The notes below the pieces were generated by a model. It was not told where the DNA came from, searched no databases, and worked only from the letters and a program-made list of their open reading frames with translations. A DNA stretch of 64,000 nucleotides from VRUE01 sp963704545 (GTDB taxonomy: Bacteria; Actinomycetota; Thermoleophilia; Solirubrobacterales; 70-9): the NCBI GenBank assembly GCA_963704545.1, contig OY969915.1, forward strand, positions 372,001-436,000. Direction: 5' to 3'. A program made the translations under genes and the position numbers. Positions 16,940 through 25,078 of the stretch are shown here, piece by piece. The stretch's first letter is position 1. Every line of letters starts with the position of its first letter.

Positions 16940-17755
16940 TCAACTCTTGCCCGATTGTACCGGCACCAGCGTGCCGATCTTTTTACATTTCGGGCAGAGC
17001 TTGAGGCGGGAAACGTTGGGGGTCACCTCTTTGCACTCGACGCAATGCCATAGGTCGGTTGGCGAAGTGTTTCCGGCCTCCTCAGCTCCTGTGCCCGGAC
17101 GGGGCGTGAGATAGGTCTTTGCCTCATCGGCACCGAAGGAGCGGTCGCGTTCCCACGTCGGGTAGGTGAAGCCGGTGATGCTGCGGCTGTAGCTCTCCAT
17201 GCGCTTGACCTCGGACAGATAAGCCTCGGTGCGATCTGTCCTGGACTCAATTAGCTGCCGGAGTGTCTCCGCCTCTGCTGCGTTGACGCCCATATAGAGG
17301 CGGAAGCGACGCCGTACTGTCTCGCCCACTCCTCCCGGGATCTCCGCAAGCGGGATTGGGTCTATGAAGCGGATCTGTAACGCGGCCAAAGCGATGTCGC
17401 GGGCGCCGGACGGTCCGGAGGCGTACCAGCCAATCTCGTAGAAGCCGGTGAGGGCTCGGCCGATGCCTTTGAGGTTGGCGATGAAGAAGATCCAAGGGCG
17501 CCCATTGTTGACGACGCTGCGGCGCATTGACTCCTCACATGTGCTGAAGAGGCCGTAGGTCTGCGTCTCGATGTTCGGGTCGCTCTTGTTATCGCCGAGC
17601 TTGGTGATGTGGCGAACCGGATAACGGGCCAGCGGGTCGCTGTAGTAGATCGAGACGTATCCCTGCTCGGGTTCCTCCCGCTGAAGCGGTTGCCAAGGCC
17701 GATTTGGCGGCATGAAATTGCCGGACCCACTGTCGCGTCCCGCCCTTTGAGGCAT
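16940..17755 (-). CDS. Unknown protein with C-terminal zinc ribbon, partner of TIR gene
   Basis: I do not recognise the main domain of this 271-residue protein. It contains GYVSIYYSDPLARYPVRHI, GRPWIFFIANLKGIG and LTGFYEIGWYA, an alpha/beta pattern with several aromatic residues, and a long helix near 175-215. The last 40 residues form a probable zinc ribbon: WHCVECKEV and KLCPKCKKIG (two CxxC pairs). Start may be the ATG at 17755 or the internal ATG at 17713. Its stop is one base before the start of the TIR gene. The aromatic-rich core might bind a modified nucleotide, but that is speculation. Confidence 0.7.
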   Translation of the reverse strand: MPQRAGRDSGSGNFMPPNRPWQPLQREEPEQGYVSIYYSDPLARYPVRHITKLGDNKSDPNIETQTYGLFSTCEESMRRSVVNNGRPWIFFIANLKGIGRALTGFYEIGWYASGPSGARDIALAALQIRFIDPIPLAEIPGGVGETVRRRFRLYMGVNAAEAETLRQLIESRTDRTEAYLSEVKRMESYSRSITGFTYPTWERDRSFGADEAKTYLTPRPGTGAEEAGNTSPTDLWHCVECKEVTPNVSRLKLCPKCKKIGTLVPVQSGKS

Positions 17756-17853
17756 TGACCGACGGTATATGGCCGGGCGGCGAAACCAGGCATCTTCCGA
17801 AGAGATCTAAAATACACACAGAAGTACAACACTCAAGGTGTCATCCTTGACGA

Positions 17854-18411
17854 GTGGAGGGGGCGCAAGAGCCGTACGCAGCGGCCGCAAGGTCGATTTC
17901 CCAGGCGACGGCGGTGGTGGCCGATTACTGCGACAGCGTCGAGCACAACGAGACGCTGTGTCGCGATCGGGTTCTTGACGCTGGCAGTGTCCTGCGTGCC
18001 GAATCGGTGGCGCTAGGGAAGGCGCTTGGGAAAGATGTTTTCGATCTCTACGCACATCGTCTTGGCTCGATCGAGCAGCGCGGGGTGGCCGGAGCCCTGC
18101 CGGACTCTCCCGACGGCGAGGCTGCGGCGCGTGAGGCTACTACCTGGCTTGAGCTGCAACTTGTCCAGCTTCGCCATGATCGCCACTTCCACCTCGACGT
18201 TGCCGGCCTCTCCAATCTGGATCAGCTGCGTCATTACGCTTTCCACCTGGCAAAGCTGACCGGCGCATATGTTGCCGCACAGGATGATCAGGAGGTTCAG
18301 CTCGACATCGCCGAGCGTCGCCTCGCTGACACGCTTCTCTTTGGAATCAAGCTCGCGACGGTCATGGGTCAGCGTCTCGATTCAGAGCCGTTGCCACAAC
18401 GATCCAGATGA
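17854..18411 (+). CDS. Hypothetical helical protein coupled to the hmdU-kinase-like gene
   Basis: The product of 185 residues is almost entirely helical, with segments such as LRAESVALGKALGKDVFDLYAHRLGSIE and TWLELQLVQLRHDRHFHLDV. Clustered His, Asp and Glu might coordinate metal, somewhat like MazG-type all-alpha pyrophosphatases, but the ExxE12-28ExxD signature is not convincing. The start is a GTG at 17854. The stop overlaps the next ATG (ATGA), so the two genes are translationally coupled and probably act together. Confidence 0.7.
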   Translation: MEGAQEPYAAAARSISQATAVVADYCDSVEHNETLCRDRVLDAGSVLRAESVALGKALGKDVFDLYAHRLGSIEQRGVAGALPDSPDGEAAAREATTWLELQLVQLRHDRHFHLDVAGLSNLDQLRHYAFHLAKLTGAYVAAQDDQEVQLDIAERRLADTLLFGIKLATVMGQRLDSEPLPQRSR

Positions 18412-19478
18412 CCCTGGAGAGCTTCGTGCCGCCGGTATCCAACCCGCGGCGCCGCGCTTTGTGGCAAGCTCGCCGGGTGCCGCCCACGGTCCGCCCGCGC
18501 GTTTTCGACGCGTACTGGCATCTCGCCTACGAGCGCCAGCGCATCTTCTTCGCTCGCGTTGAGGGTCACCCGGCGCCTTGGACGAAGAACCGGATTCTCG
18601 GCTCCTATAAGTTCTGCAATGCCTACCGGGCCTCCGATCGTGTCTCGCAGTATTTGATCCGCGATGTGATCTATGGTGACCAGCGACATCTCTCGGCCGA
18701 GGATGTACTGCTACGGATCGTCTTCTTCCGCCTTTTCTCGAAGATCGAGACCTGGGAGGCGGTTGAGGACCGAGTAGGGCCGCTGCGCCGCGAGAGCTTC
18801 GACGCTGCCAAGATTGACCGCTGCCTGGAGGAACTGCGCAGCGGCGGGCAGAGCATCTACACGAGTGCCTTCATCCTTTGTGCCAGCCGTGCCTTCGGGT
18901 ACGAGCGAAAGCATCGAAACCACCTTGCGCTCCTTAAGTCGATGCTCTCGGGCCGGCGTCTGATCGGTGAAGTGGCGCGTGCCAGTTGCCTTGAGGAAGT
19001 CTACGAGGCGCTGGTTGCCTATCCCCTGATCGGCCCCTTCATGGCCTACCAGCTCGCCGTCGACATCAATTACTCCGAGTTGACCGACTTCTCCGAGAAT
19101 GAGTTCACTATGCCCGGCCCGGGCGCCCTGCGCGGCCTTAAGAAGTGCTTCAAGGACTTCGGCGGGCACTCGCCGCGGCAGCTGATCGACTACATGGTTG
19201 AGCGTCAGGACGAGGAATTCGACCGCCTTGGTCTCGCTTTTCCGTCGCTCTACGGTAGACCGCTGCACGCGATCGACTGTCAGAACCTCTTCTGCGAGGT
19301 CGACAAGTATTCGCGCGAGGCCTTTCCGGAGCTAAAGAGCGCCCGCAGCCGGATCAAGGCCCGCTATGTCCCGACCGGCCAGCCCCTTTCGCTCTTTTAT
19401 CCGCCGAAGTGGGGTCTGAATGAGGCGCTCCTCTCGGCCCGCATCCAGCCCGGTCCCCCCAAGTTGGCTGTGCTTTAG
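18408..19478 (+). CDS. 5-hmdU DNA kinase helical-domain / thymine pyrophosphorylase-like protein
   Basis: In this 356-residue protein the stretches YWHLAYERQRIFFARVEG, PWTKNRILGSYKFCNAYRASDRVSQYL and FSENEFTMPGPGALRGLKKCF match the pattern of the family described for 5-hydroxymethyl-dU DNA kinase helical domains and alpha-glutamyl/putrescinyl-thymine pyrophosphorylases. In phages these help build hypermodified thymine. Chromosomal members often sit in mobile or defence islands. It also shows the helix-rich, glycosylase-like 'PGxGxxxGLKKCF' pattern. The assignment is from remembered family motifs, with moderate certainty. No P-loop kinase domain is attached. Confidence 0.65.
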   Translation: MTLESFVPPVSNPRRRALWQARRVPPTVRPRVFDAYWHLAYERQRIFFARVEGHPAPWTKNRILGSYKFCNAYRASDRVSQYLIRDVIYGDQRHLSAEDVLLRIVFFRLFSKIETWEAVEDRVGPLRRESFDAAKIDRCLEELRSGGQSIYTSAFILCASRAFGYERKHRNHLALLKSMLSGRRLIGEVARASCLEEVYEALVAYPLIGPFMAYQLAVDINYSELTDFSENEFTMPGPGALRGLKKCFKDFGGHSPRQLIDYMVERQDEEFDRLGLAFPSLYGRPLHAIDCQNLFCEVDKYSREAFPELKSARSRIKARYVPTGQPLSLFYPPKWGLNEALLSARIQPGPPKLAVL

Positions 19479-19504
19479 CCGATGTCACGAATGCCTGGGC
19501 TTCC

Positions 19505-21412
19505 GTGATCGTCGTCTATGCCGGAAGGCGTCCAAGCGAGGATGGGTTTCCCGAGTCCCACGAGGTCGAGGTGGCGGAGCGGATCGCTCGGCTCCTGGCA
19601 GGGCTGCAGCCGCGTCTGATCGTTGGCTCGGCCGCAGCGGGCGCGGACCTACTGACGCTCGAGCACGGGCTGGAGACCGGAGTGAAGGCCCGAGTCGTTC
19701 TCGCTGGGAGCCCCGAGGACTTCCGCGAGGGATCAGTTGCCGACAAGGGAGATGAGTGGGGGCAGCGCTACGACCAGGTCCTTGAGCACGGGGATGTCGC
19801 CTTCGAGAGCGTGGACCCTGTTGAGGGTGATGAGGAGGCAGGCTATCGGGCGGCAACCGAGCGGATTTGGGAGCTCGGCCATGAAGAGCTCGGGGAGGGG
19901 GAGGGCCTCCTCGTCTTCGTCGTTTCCCGTCCGCGCGAGGGCGGGACGTATGACCACAGTGAGGAGCTCGCCGGCCGCCAGAAACTCAGTGGCGGCGCCG
20001 TCTTGCGGATCGATCCGCTACTGACCGGAGAGGAGATGCCGCGTGCCTTCGTCGCGATGCCATTTGGGACGAGGTCATGGCCCGATCGCAACCTGAAGCG
20101 GTACAAGGCCGATCTCACCTACCACCGCATCCTCTTGCCCACCTTGATCAGCGCGGGCTATGACCCGATGCGTGCCGACACACAAGCGCTGCTGGAGTTG
20201 ATCGACTCGAAAATGCTGGCCGCGATTGCCCGCTCTGACCTGCTGATCGCCGACCTCGCAACCGAGAACCCGAACGTGATGTGGGAGCTCGGTGTGCGCC
20301 ATGCCTGGCGGCCATCGGGGACGATGCTGATCGCTCCGGAGGGGACCCGCCCCCCTTTCGATGTCGCCCGGGTTCCGGTCCACTCTTACAAGCGAGACGC
20401 GATCCAGATAAAGGACGCCGACTGCATCGAGGCGATCAAGATGGTTCAGGAGGTCCTCAGCGATGTTGGACGCGGCGATGTGGACAGTCCCGTCTTCACC
20501 CATCTTCCGAGCCTCGAGCCGGTGAGACTGGGGACTGGGCCTGCGGATACCGAGGACGATGCGGCGGGAGACTTTCTCGACAAGATCACCCTCGCCGCTG
20601 ACCTACAGCGCGATGAGGAGTTGCGCCGCCTCGCCACCGAGATCCAGATGACGACCGAACTGCGCAATACGTCGCGCGCGCCGCTTCTGGAGCAACTCGG
20701 CTTGGCGCTCATCGATCTTGATCGCCACGGCGACGCCGCCTCGATCTTGCGCCCCCTTGCCGAGGCCGACGAGGACTTCTCGAGCCTCGTACTGCAGGAG
20801 CAATTTGCCCACGCGCTTATCCGCGACAGCACCGATGAGGGGCGGGACGAGCGGATGGCTGAGGCGGAGTTGCGCCTGCAGAGGTTGGTCGAGCACCAAT
20901 CGGTGGGTGGCGAGACCCTTGGCCTGCTGGGGAGCGCCGCCAAGGCCCGGGTGGAGATCGCTGTGGCGGGTGGCGGCGATCCGCTGCCCCATCTCGCGTT
21001 GGCGCTGCGCGCCTATGAAGCGGGCCTTCGCGCTGATCCCGGTGACTATTACCCCGGCATCAACGCCGTCGCCCTCCGCCGGTTGCGGGGCCAGGTCCTG
21101 CGGCCCAACGAGGAGGACTTGGACCGCGCCAGAGAACTCTTGCCGGTGGTCCGCTTCGCTGTCCTGCGCGTCGGCGAGGAGATAATCGACGAAGACCTAT
21201 GGGCGATGCTTACCCTGGGGGAGTGTGCATTGCACGAGTTCCTGATTGAGGGCGACGAGGGGGCCGAGGCTGAAATGAGGGACTGGTATGAGAGAGCTGC
21301 AGGGTGGGCAACACCCAACCAACGCAGCTCGGCCCGCCGTCAGCTCTCGCTGTTTCTGGGTGCCGGGGATCCCCCCGAGGCAATCGAGCCGCTTCTAGCG
21401 CTCATCGCCTGA
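19505..21412 (+). CDS. SLOG + TIR-like/deoxyribosyltransferase-like + TPR protein
   Basis: The protein has 635 residues and a GTG start at 19505. Residues 1-172 look like a SLOG domain: VYAGRRP, then GSAAAGADLL and the ARVVLAGSPEDFR strand-helix unit, ending GGAVLRIDP. SLOG domains bind nucleotide-derived messengers. Residues 179-330 carry AFVAMPFG and SDLLIADLATENPNVMWELGVRHA, the pattern of TIR-like/nucleoside-deoxyribosyltransferase folds that cleave N-glycosidic bonds. Residues 360-610 are helical repeats, resembling the TPR modules in NAD-cleaving immune effectors. It follows the hmdU-kinase-like gene by 26 bases. The domain order sensor-enzyme-TPR suits a signal-activated effector; the activity is inferred. 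Confidence 0.72.
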   Translation: MIVVYAGRRPSEDGFPESHEVEVAERIARLLAGLQPRLIVGSAAAGADLLTLEHGLETGVKARVVLAGSPEDFREGSVADKGDEWGQRYDQVLEHGDVAFESVDPVEGDEEAGYRAATERIWELGHEELGEGEGLLVFVVSRPREGGTYDHSEELAGRQKLSGGAVLRIDPLLTGEEMPRAFVAMPFGTRSWPDRNLKRYKADLTYHRILLPTLISAGYDPMRADTQALLELIDSKMLAAIARSDLLIADLATENPNVMWELGVRHAWRPSGTMLIAPEGTRPPFDVARVPVHSYKRDAIQIKDADCIEAIKMVQEVLSDVGRGDVDSPVFTHLPSLEPVRLGTGPADTEDDAAGDFLDKITLAADLQRDEELRRLATEIQMTTELRNTSRAPLLEQLGLALIDLDRHGDAASILRPLAEADEDFSSLVLQEQFAHALIRDSTDEGRDERMAEAELRLQRLVEHQSVGGETLGLLGSAAKARVEIAVAGGGDPLPHLALALRAYEAGLRADPGDYYPGINAVALRRLRGQVLRPNEEDLDRARELLPVVRFAVLRVGEEIIDEDLWAMLTLGECALHEFLIEGDEGAEAEMRDWYERAAGWATPNQRSSARRQLSLFLGAGDPPEAIEPLLALIA

Positions 21413-21423
21413 GACTACGACCG

Positions 21424-22518
21424 TCATTCCGGTAGTTTGATCGCCAACGTCACTCTTTCACCCAATTGTTCTTTGAAGGCGCCCTTGCTCAGAGCACCTC
21501 GCGTAGTGCGCGGAACCTTCAACACATCGTGTCCATCGAGGTCGAATGGGATTTCGGTGACGGAGTCCTCCTCGCGAACGACCACTACTCCTACATCGTC
21601 CCATGCGCAGTTGAGGCCCTGCGCGATTCCAGCCTCGATCAGCACATTTGGATTGTCCGCGTACTTCCCCCCGTCGACGGGTTCGGACAGATAGCAGACG
21701 ATCACCCGTGATTCTCGCAGCCTCTCCAACATCAGCTGTCCGATATCTCCACGCCCCTTGTGCTTCTGCCAGAAGACCACATCGTGGTCTTTATGCTTCG
21801 CAACGTAGCTCTTTATGGTATCCACAACGTCGCCGTCGGCGCGCTCTGAGCACGCCACGAAAAGCTTCGGCCGTTTGATCGGATTCCAACGCTTACCGCT
21901 GCCAAAATTTCCCAGCCTCTCGATGGAGCGCTCAGTTCCGTCCTTCGACGCTTCGCGCGACTCGACTCGCTCGACGATCGCTGCGACTCCACCGGCAACC
22001 AGTTCCAGCTCCTGCTGCGCCCAAGGGTTGCATATACGGAGGTTACGGCTCTCGACATTGATCACGCCGAAAGCGCCCTGTCCGTTTTTGAGGGGCTGGA
22101 TGATCGACGTTTTGATACGGAACCGGTTGCCTGACTTGTACTCCGGCAGGTCGCCCGGAGGGGCGTCGGACCAGCTATCGATGTAGCGCGTGGCTTCGTC
22201 GAGCGGTTCTTCGTTGTCGCTCGTGATCCAGAGGGGCTGATCTTTCACGAAGCAATACGCGGTCTGGTTGGTGGTCCCCCTGTTCACGGGCACGTGGCGA
22301 AAGCTTTCGCCCCCTTTGCACAGGCGGGTATCGAGAACCCGTTTGGGCCCTTCTTCTCCTGGGATCCATCGCTCCAGGAGAACCTCGTAGAAGTCAAATC
22401 CCAACTCGTCGAGGAGGTACTTTTTCAGCATTTTGCCGATGTCTTGCAACACGCGCTCGTCCGCTATGTCGATCGAGGACGCAAAGTCCTCCAGTGCCTC
22501 TCCGAAGCTCCGGTACAT
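21424..22518 (-). CDS. GAF-domain protein with C-terminal TIR-like nucleotide-binding domain
   Basis: This gene encodes 364 residues from the ATG at 22518 (the open frame extends further but only as shadow of the oxygenase gene). Residues about 15-195 look like a GAF sensor (LLDELGFDFYEVLLERW, then QGAFGVINVESRNLRICNPW, then LELVAGGVAAIVERV). After a linker, KLFVACSERADGDVVDTIKSYV and LRESRVIVCYLSE...NPNVLIEAGIAQGL give the strand-helix pattern and the 'NPNVxxExGxA' loop of TIR-like/deoxyribosyltransferase folds. The same loop occurs in the SLOG-TPR protein. Its start is 12 bases after the oxygenase stop, so it appears to share an operon with the guanidino gene set. The two proteins end face to face. 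Confidence 0.7.
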   Translation of the reverse strand: MYRSFGEALEDFASSIDIADERVLQDIGKMLKKYLLDELGFDFYEVLLERWIPGEEGPKRVLDTRLCKGGESFRHVPVNRGTTNQTAYCFVKDQPLWITSDNEEPLDEATRYIDSWSDAPPGDLPEYKSGNRFRIKTSIIQPLKNGQGAFGVINVESRNLRICNPWAQQELELVAGGVAAIVERVESREASKDGTERSIERLGNFGSGKRWNPIKRPKLFVACSERADGDVVDTIKSYVAKHKDHDVVFWQKHKGRGDIGQLMLERLRESRVIVCYLSEPVDGGKYADNPNVLIEAGIAQGLNCAWDDVGVVVVREEDSVTEIPFDLDGHDVLKVPRTTRGALSKGAFKEQLGERVTLAIKLPE

Positions 22519-22529
22519 GACGTCCTTCG

Positions 22530-23573
22530 TCAGCGCTGCCCGAAGTTCAAATTGGGTAGCCGATTTTGAAGACTTCCGTTGGCTCCGTGCGCGCCCGTCG
22601 AAATGCTGATTCGCTTCAGCCACCGGTCGCTGCCGGTGTAGGTGGCCTTGAATCGTCCTCGACCGTGTACGCAACAGCGGTTGTCGATGATCAGCAGGTC
22701 GCCGGGTTGCATTATGAGTTCCTTGCGACTGCGGTGCAAGGCCCGGTCCAATGCGCGGGCCGCGTCCATTGCCGACTCGTCCCCTCCCGTATCGATGTAG
22801 TCGATATCGCACCTGAGCCAGGGGTCGCTGTCGATCGGGCCCAAGAGTGCGCTTGGTCCGTCGATCAGCAGCGAATCTGCCTGTGCCATCGGAAAGCCCC
22901 ACGAGGCGCGGTGCGGACCGCCCTGTCCATGAGACCCGTCCGGGTGGAAGAAGTACCGGGGGCTCTGTGCAAGCCTGAGCTGCTCGGCAGATAGCTCGAC
23001 ATTGCGGACATCGGAGAGGAACGTCGCTGCCCGGCACGGATTTCGAAGGCAAAGCAAGAGCAGGAAGTCAGAGCGGCCGGCGAAAAAGGCGTCCTCGGTG
23101 TGGAGGGCCAGCGGTTTGGCGCTGGACGAACTCAGCAGGCTGTTCTCGTCGCCGGCGACCGGAACGATGTTGTGAACCGGGCCACCGCCCTGCTGGTCTG
23201 CCCATCCAAACACCGCGCCGAGCGCCCGGCCGATCAGCAGCAGCTGGCAGTCCTCCAGCATCGGCGTGCTGGGGGCCAGCCACCACGACTCAGGGGTGGG
23301 CCCCAGGGTGCCCTCGTGGATCGGGAGGCCCCTGAGGAGCCAGCCAGAATGGGGAGGCGGCCACTCGGTCACCCAATCGCCCAGCTGAGTCAGCCGATCC
23401 GGCAGTAGCGGGGCGGCCGCGGTGACAAGGGATGCGAGGGAGCCGGTCGCGCCCGCCGTTTCCCCGGCGAGCTCGGCTGCCAGGGCCGCGAGGGTGGACC
23501 GCTCGCCATCGTCCAAGCCAATCTCCATGACGCCATCGGGCGCACCGACCTGATTGAGAGTGGTCACGGACAT
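22530..23573 (-). CDS. Fe(II)/2-oxoglutarate oxygenase, clavaminate-synthase/VioC-like amino acid hydroxylase
   Basis: The 347-residue product starts at the ATG 23573, which follows GGAGG with 5-base spacing; a longer frame lacks this site. The iron ligands are seen as His158-Thr-Glu160 in ALHTEDAF and His303 in NRCCVHGRGRF. The 2-oxoglutarate Arg is Arg317 in SDRWLKRI. HTEDAFF...DFLLLLCLRN is characteristic of the VioC/AsnO/OrfP group, which hydroxylates free arginine or asparagine at C3. Neighbouring amidinotransferase and SHMT genes make an arginine-like substrate plausible, but the substrate is an inference. Confidence 0.85.
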   Translation of the reverse strand: MSVTTLNQVGAPDGVMEIGLDDGERSTLAALAAELAGETAGATGSLASLVTAAAPLLPDRLTQLGDWVTEWPPPHSGWLLRGLPIHEGTLGPTPESWWLAPSTPMLEDCQLLLIGRALGAVFGWADQQGGGPVHNIVPVAGDENSLLSSSSAKPLALHTEDAFFAGRSDFLLLLCLRNPCRAATFLSDVRNVELSAEQLRLAQSPRYFFHPDGSHGQGGPHRASWGFPMAQADSLLIDGPSALLGPIDSDPWLRCDIDYIDTGGDESAMDAARALDRALHRSRKELIMQPGDLLIIDNRCCVHGRGRFKATYTGSDRWLKRISISTGAHGANGSLQNRLPNLNFGQR

Positions 23574-23694
23574 GTCATCCTCCAGCATCTGCGGCAGGAA
23601 CAAGGTTTTCTGTCGTGCGGCATGCGAGAAGTCGCGTATTGTGGCAGCTTGTTCATCTTCTTGGCCGCCGCGCGCAGCGGATCCTGCCGCCGTC

Positions 23695-24726
23695 TTAGTA
23701 GCTCTCCAACTCGCCACGGCGACGCAGGTCCAAGGTCACGCAGTGAAAGCTCCCCCCCAGGGTCCGAGCATGTGGCATGTGCAGCGGAATGACCTCGATG
23801 CTCTTCGCTTCGAGCGCTCTGATGAGGGCGGGCTGTTCACGCTCGACGATGGCGAGCCCAGGATTCACCATCAGAAGGTTCATGCTGATCCAAGTAGACG
23901 ATATGGGTTGCCCTGTGAACCCGATGTCCACCGGGGGCGGGCACCAGAGGTGCTCCCAATCCTCGAAGACCTTAGGCAGGTTCTCCTTGGTGACCCGCTC
24001 GGGATTTAGCAGTACAAGACCCGCTCGCAGCGGCATTATGGTGGTGTCAATGTGCGTGCTTGGGTATAGATCCCGACACGGATCAACCCTATAGTCGTCG
24101 CCCAGGACGGCCTGCAGCCAGGTGGCGCCGAGCTCATTTGCTCCGGCCGAGACTAGATAGACGATGTCGCGGCCAACCCGGAGAAGGTTCGCAGCATCGA
24201 AGACAGGTTCGAGGTTCCTGAGGGCGGACCTTGCCAGATCGTCGAGGTTGTATATCTCATCCGGGAGCCTCGGAGGTGGCGCCGCGATCCACTTCGTTCC
24301 GCTTTCGACGCACGCGACCCGCAATTGCTTGTAGGCAGAGCACTCGCGTGATCGTGAACGAAGCGGCATCGGCGCCTCGATAATGGTGTCGCCTACCGCG
24401 AGAAGGATGTCTCGCGGGCAATAGTTGTAAAAGCCCGTCGTACACCAGTCTGCAGTAGACACGATTCGGGCCGTATCGGTCGGCTCGGGACGATGGACCG
24501 TGACACCGTGCGACCCGAGAATCTCAGCCAACTCATCGAGGCTCCCTTCGGCCTCGGCAATGACATTGGGCGGGAACGGACCGGAGGGGATGTTCTCCCA
24601 TCGCTCGTCGCGATACTCGATTGCGTGAAGGCTTATATCCCGGGCTGGGACTCGTGCACCAGCGGCGGATCCGACGATCACCTCTTCGAGGGTGTCCCAT
24701 TCGTTGTGCACTGAAACAATGGTCAC
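23695..24726 (-). CDS. Glycine/inosamine-type amidinotransferase
   Basis: A protein of 343 residues. Catalytic triad elements of the L-arginine:X amidinotransferase family are present: Asp177 in EPVFDAANLLRVGRD, His225 in YPSTHIDTT and Cys329 in GGSFHCVTLDLRRRG. The end, RRRGELESY, resembles the RRRGTLQSY tail of animal glycine amidinotransferase. Such enzymes move the amidino group of arginine to an amine, giving ornithine and a guanidino compound. They start pathways to creatine precursors, streptomycin, saxitoxin and cylindrospermopsin. Here an amino acid hydroxylase follows downstream (121-base gap), so the product may be hydroxylated afterwards. The acceptor amine is unknown. Confidence 0.9.
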   Translation of the reverse strand: MTIVSVHNEWDTLEEVIVGSAAGARVPARDISLHAIEYRDERWENIPSGPFPPNVIAEAEGSLDELAEILGSHGVTVHRPEPTDTARIVSTADWCTTGFYNYCPRDILLAVGDTIIEAPMPLRSRSRECSAYKQLRVACVESGTKWIAAPPPRLPDEIYNLDDLARSALRNLEPVFDAANLLRVGRDIVYLVSAGANELGATWLQAVLGDDYRVDPCRDLYPSTHIDTTIMPLRAGLVLLNPERVTKENLPKVFEDWEHLWCPPPVDIGFTGQPISSTWISMNLLMVNPGLAIVEREQPALIRALEAKSIEVIPLHMPHARTLGGSFHCVTLDLRRRGELESY

Positions 24727-25078
24727 TTGAATAGTTCTAGCCTATTAGCGAGATGAGTTTGATGCAATGCCCATCTTCGAGGTGGCAGATGCCGCTGCGG
24801 GTCGTGTAGTCGCCGAGCGACTGATACACGATCCTTATCGGGTCGCCGGGGAGGCGATTAACGGGGAGGATGTCATGAAGCGATATGGCGAGGGGAGCCC
24901 AAGCTAGCAGCCAGCGTTTGGGGGCATCCCACTTGCGGCGGAACATAAACGAAGATGGAGGAGAGCACCGAGCTGGCGAACTCAGAGCCGCCGCAGGATA
25001 ATCAACTCCCCGGGTGTGCGGAGCGCGCGAGTAGTGCAGCGTTCTTCACCACATAGCCCTGCCGTGAAACGACTGCTA
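24727..25078. other. Gap between SHMT and amidinotransferase genes; no convincing gene
   Basis: This stretch of 352 bases is lower in GC than its neighbours. A 69-codon frame on the minus strand (24737-24946, MFRRKWDAPKRW...) fills part of it but has no ribosome-binding site or recognisable motif. The space probably holds the promoter of the amidinotransferase gene; AT-rich stretches occur near 24730-24760 without a clear -10/-35 pair. Confidence 0.4.

Noticed and set aside
17756..17790. Another TATATGG-centred hairpin near 17770
   Set aside because: The string CGGTATATGGCC resembles the centre of copy 1, but no flanking arms pair beyond a few bases.
22519..23052. N-terminal 178 codons of the open frame that continues into the GAF-TIR-like gene
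   Set aside because: This part overlaps the oxygenase in another frame and reads as Arg/Pro-rich shadow; a credible start lies at 22518.
24737..24946. 69-codon frame between the SHMT and amidinotransferase genes
   Set aside because: No ribosome-binding site, motif or coupling supports it; kept only as a note in the gap entry.
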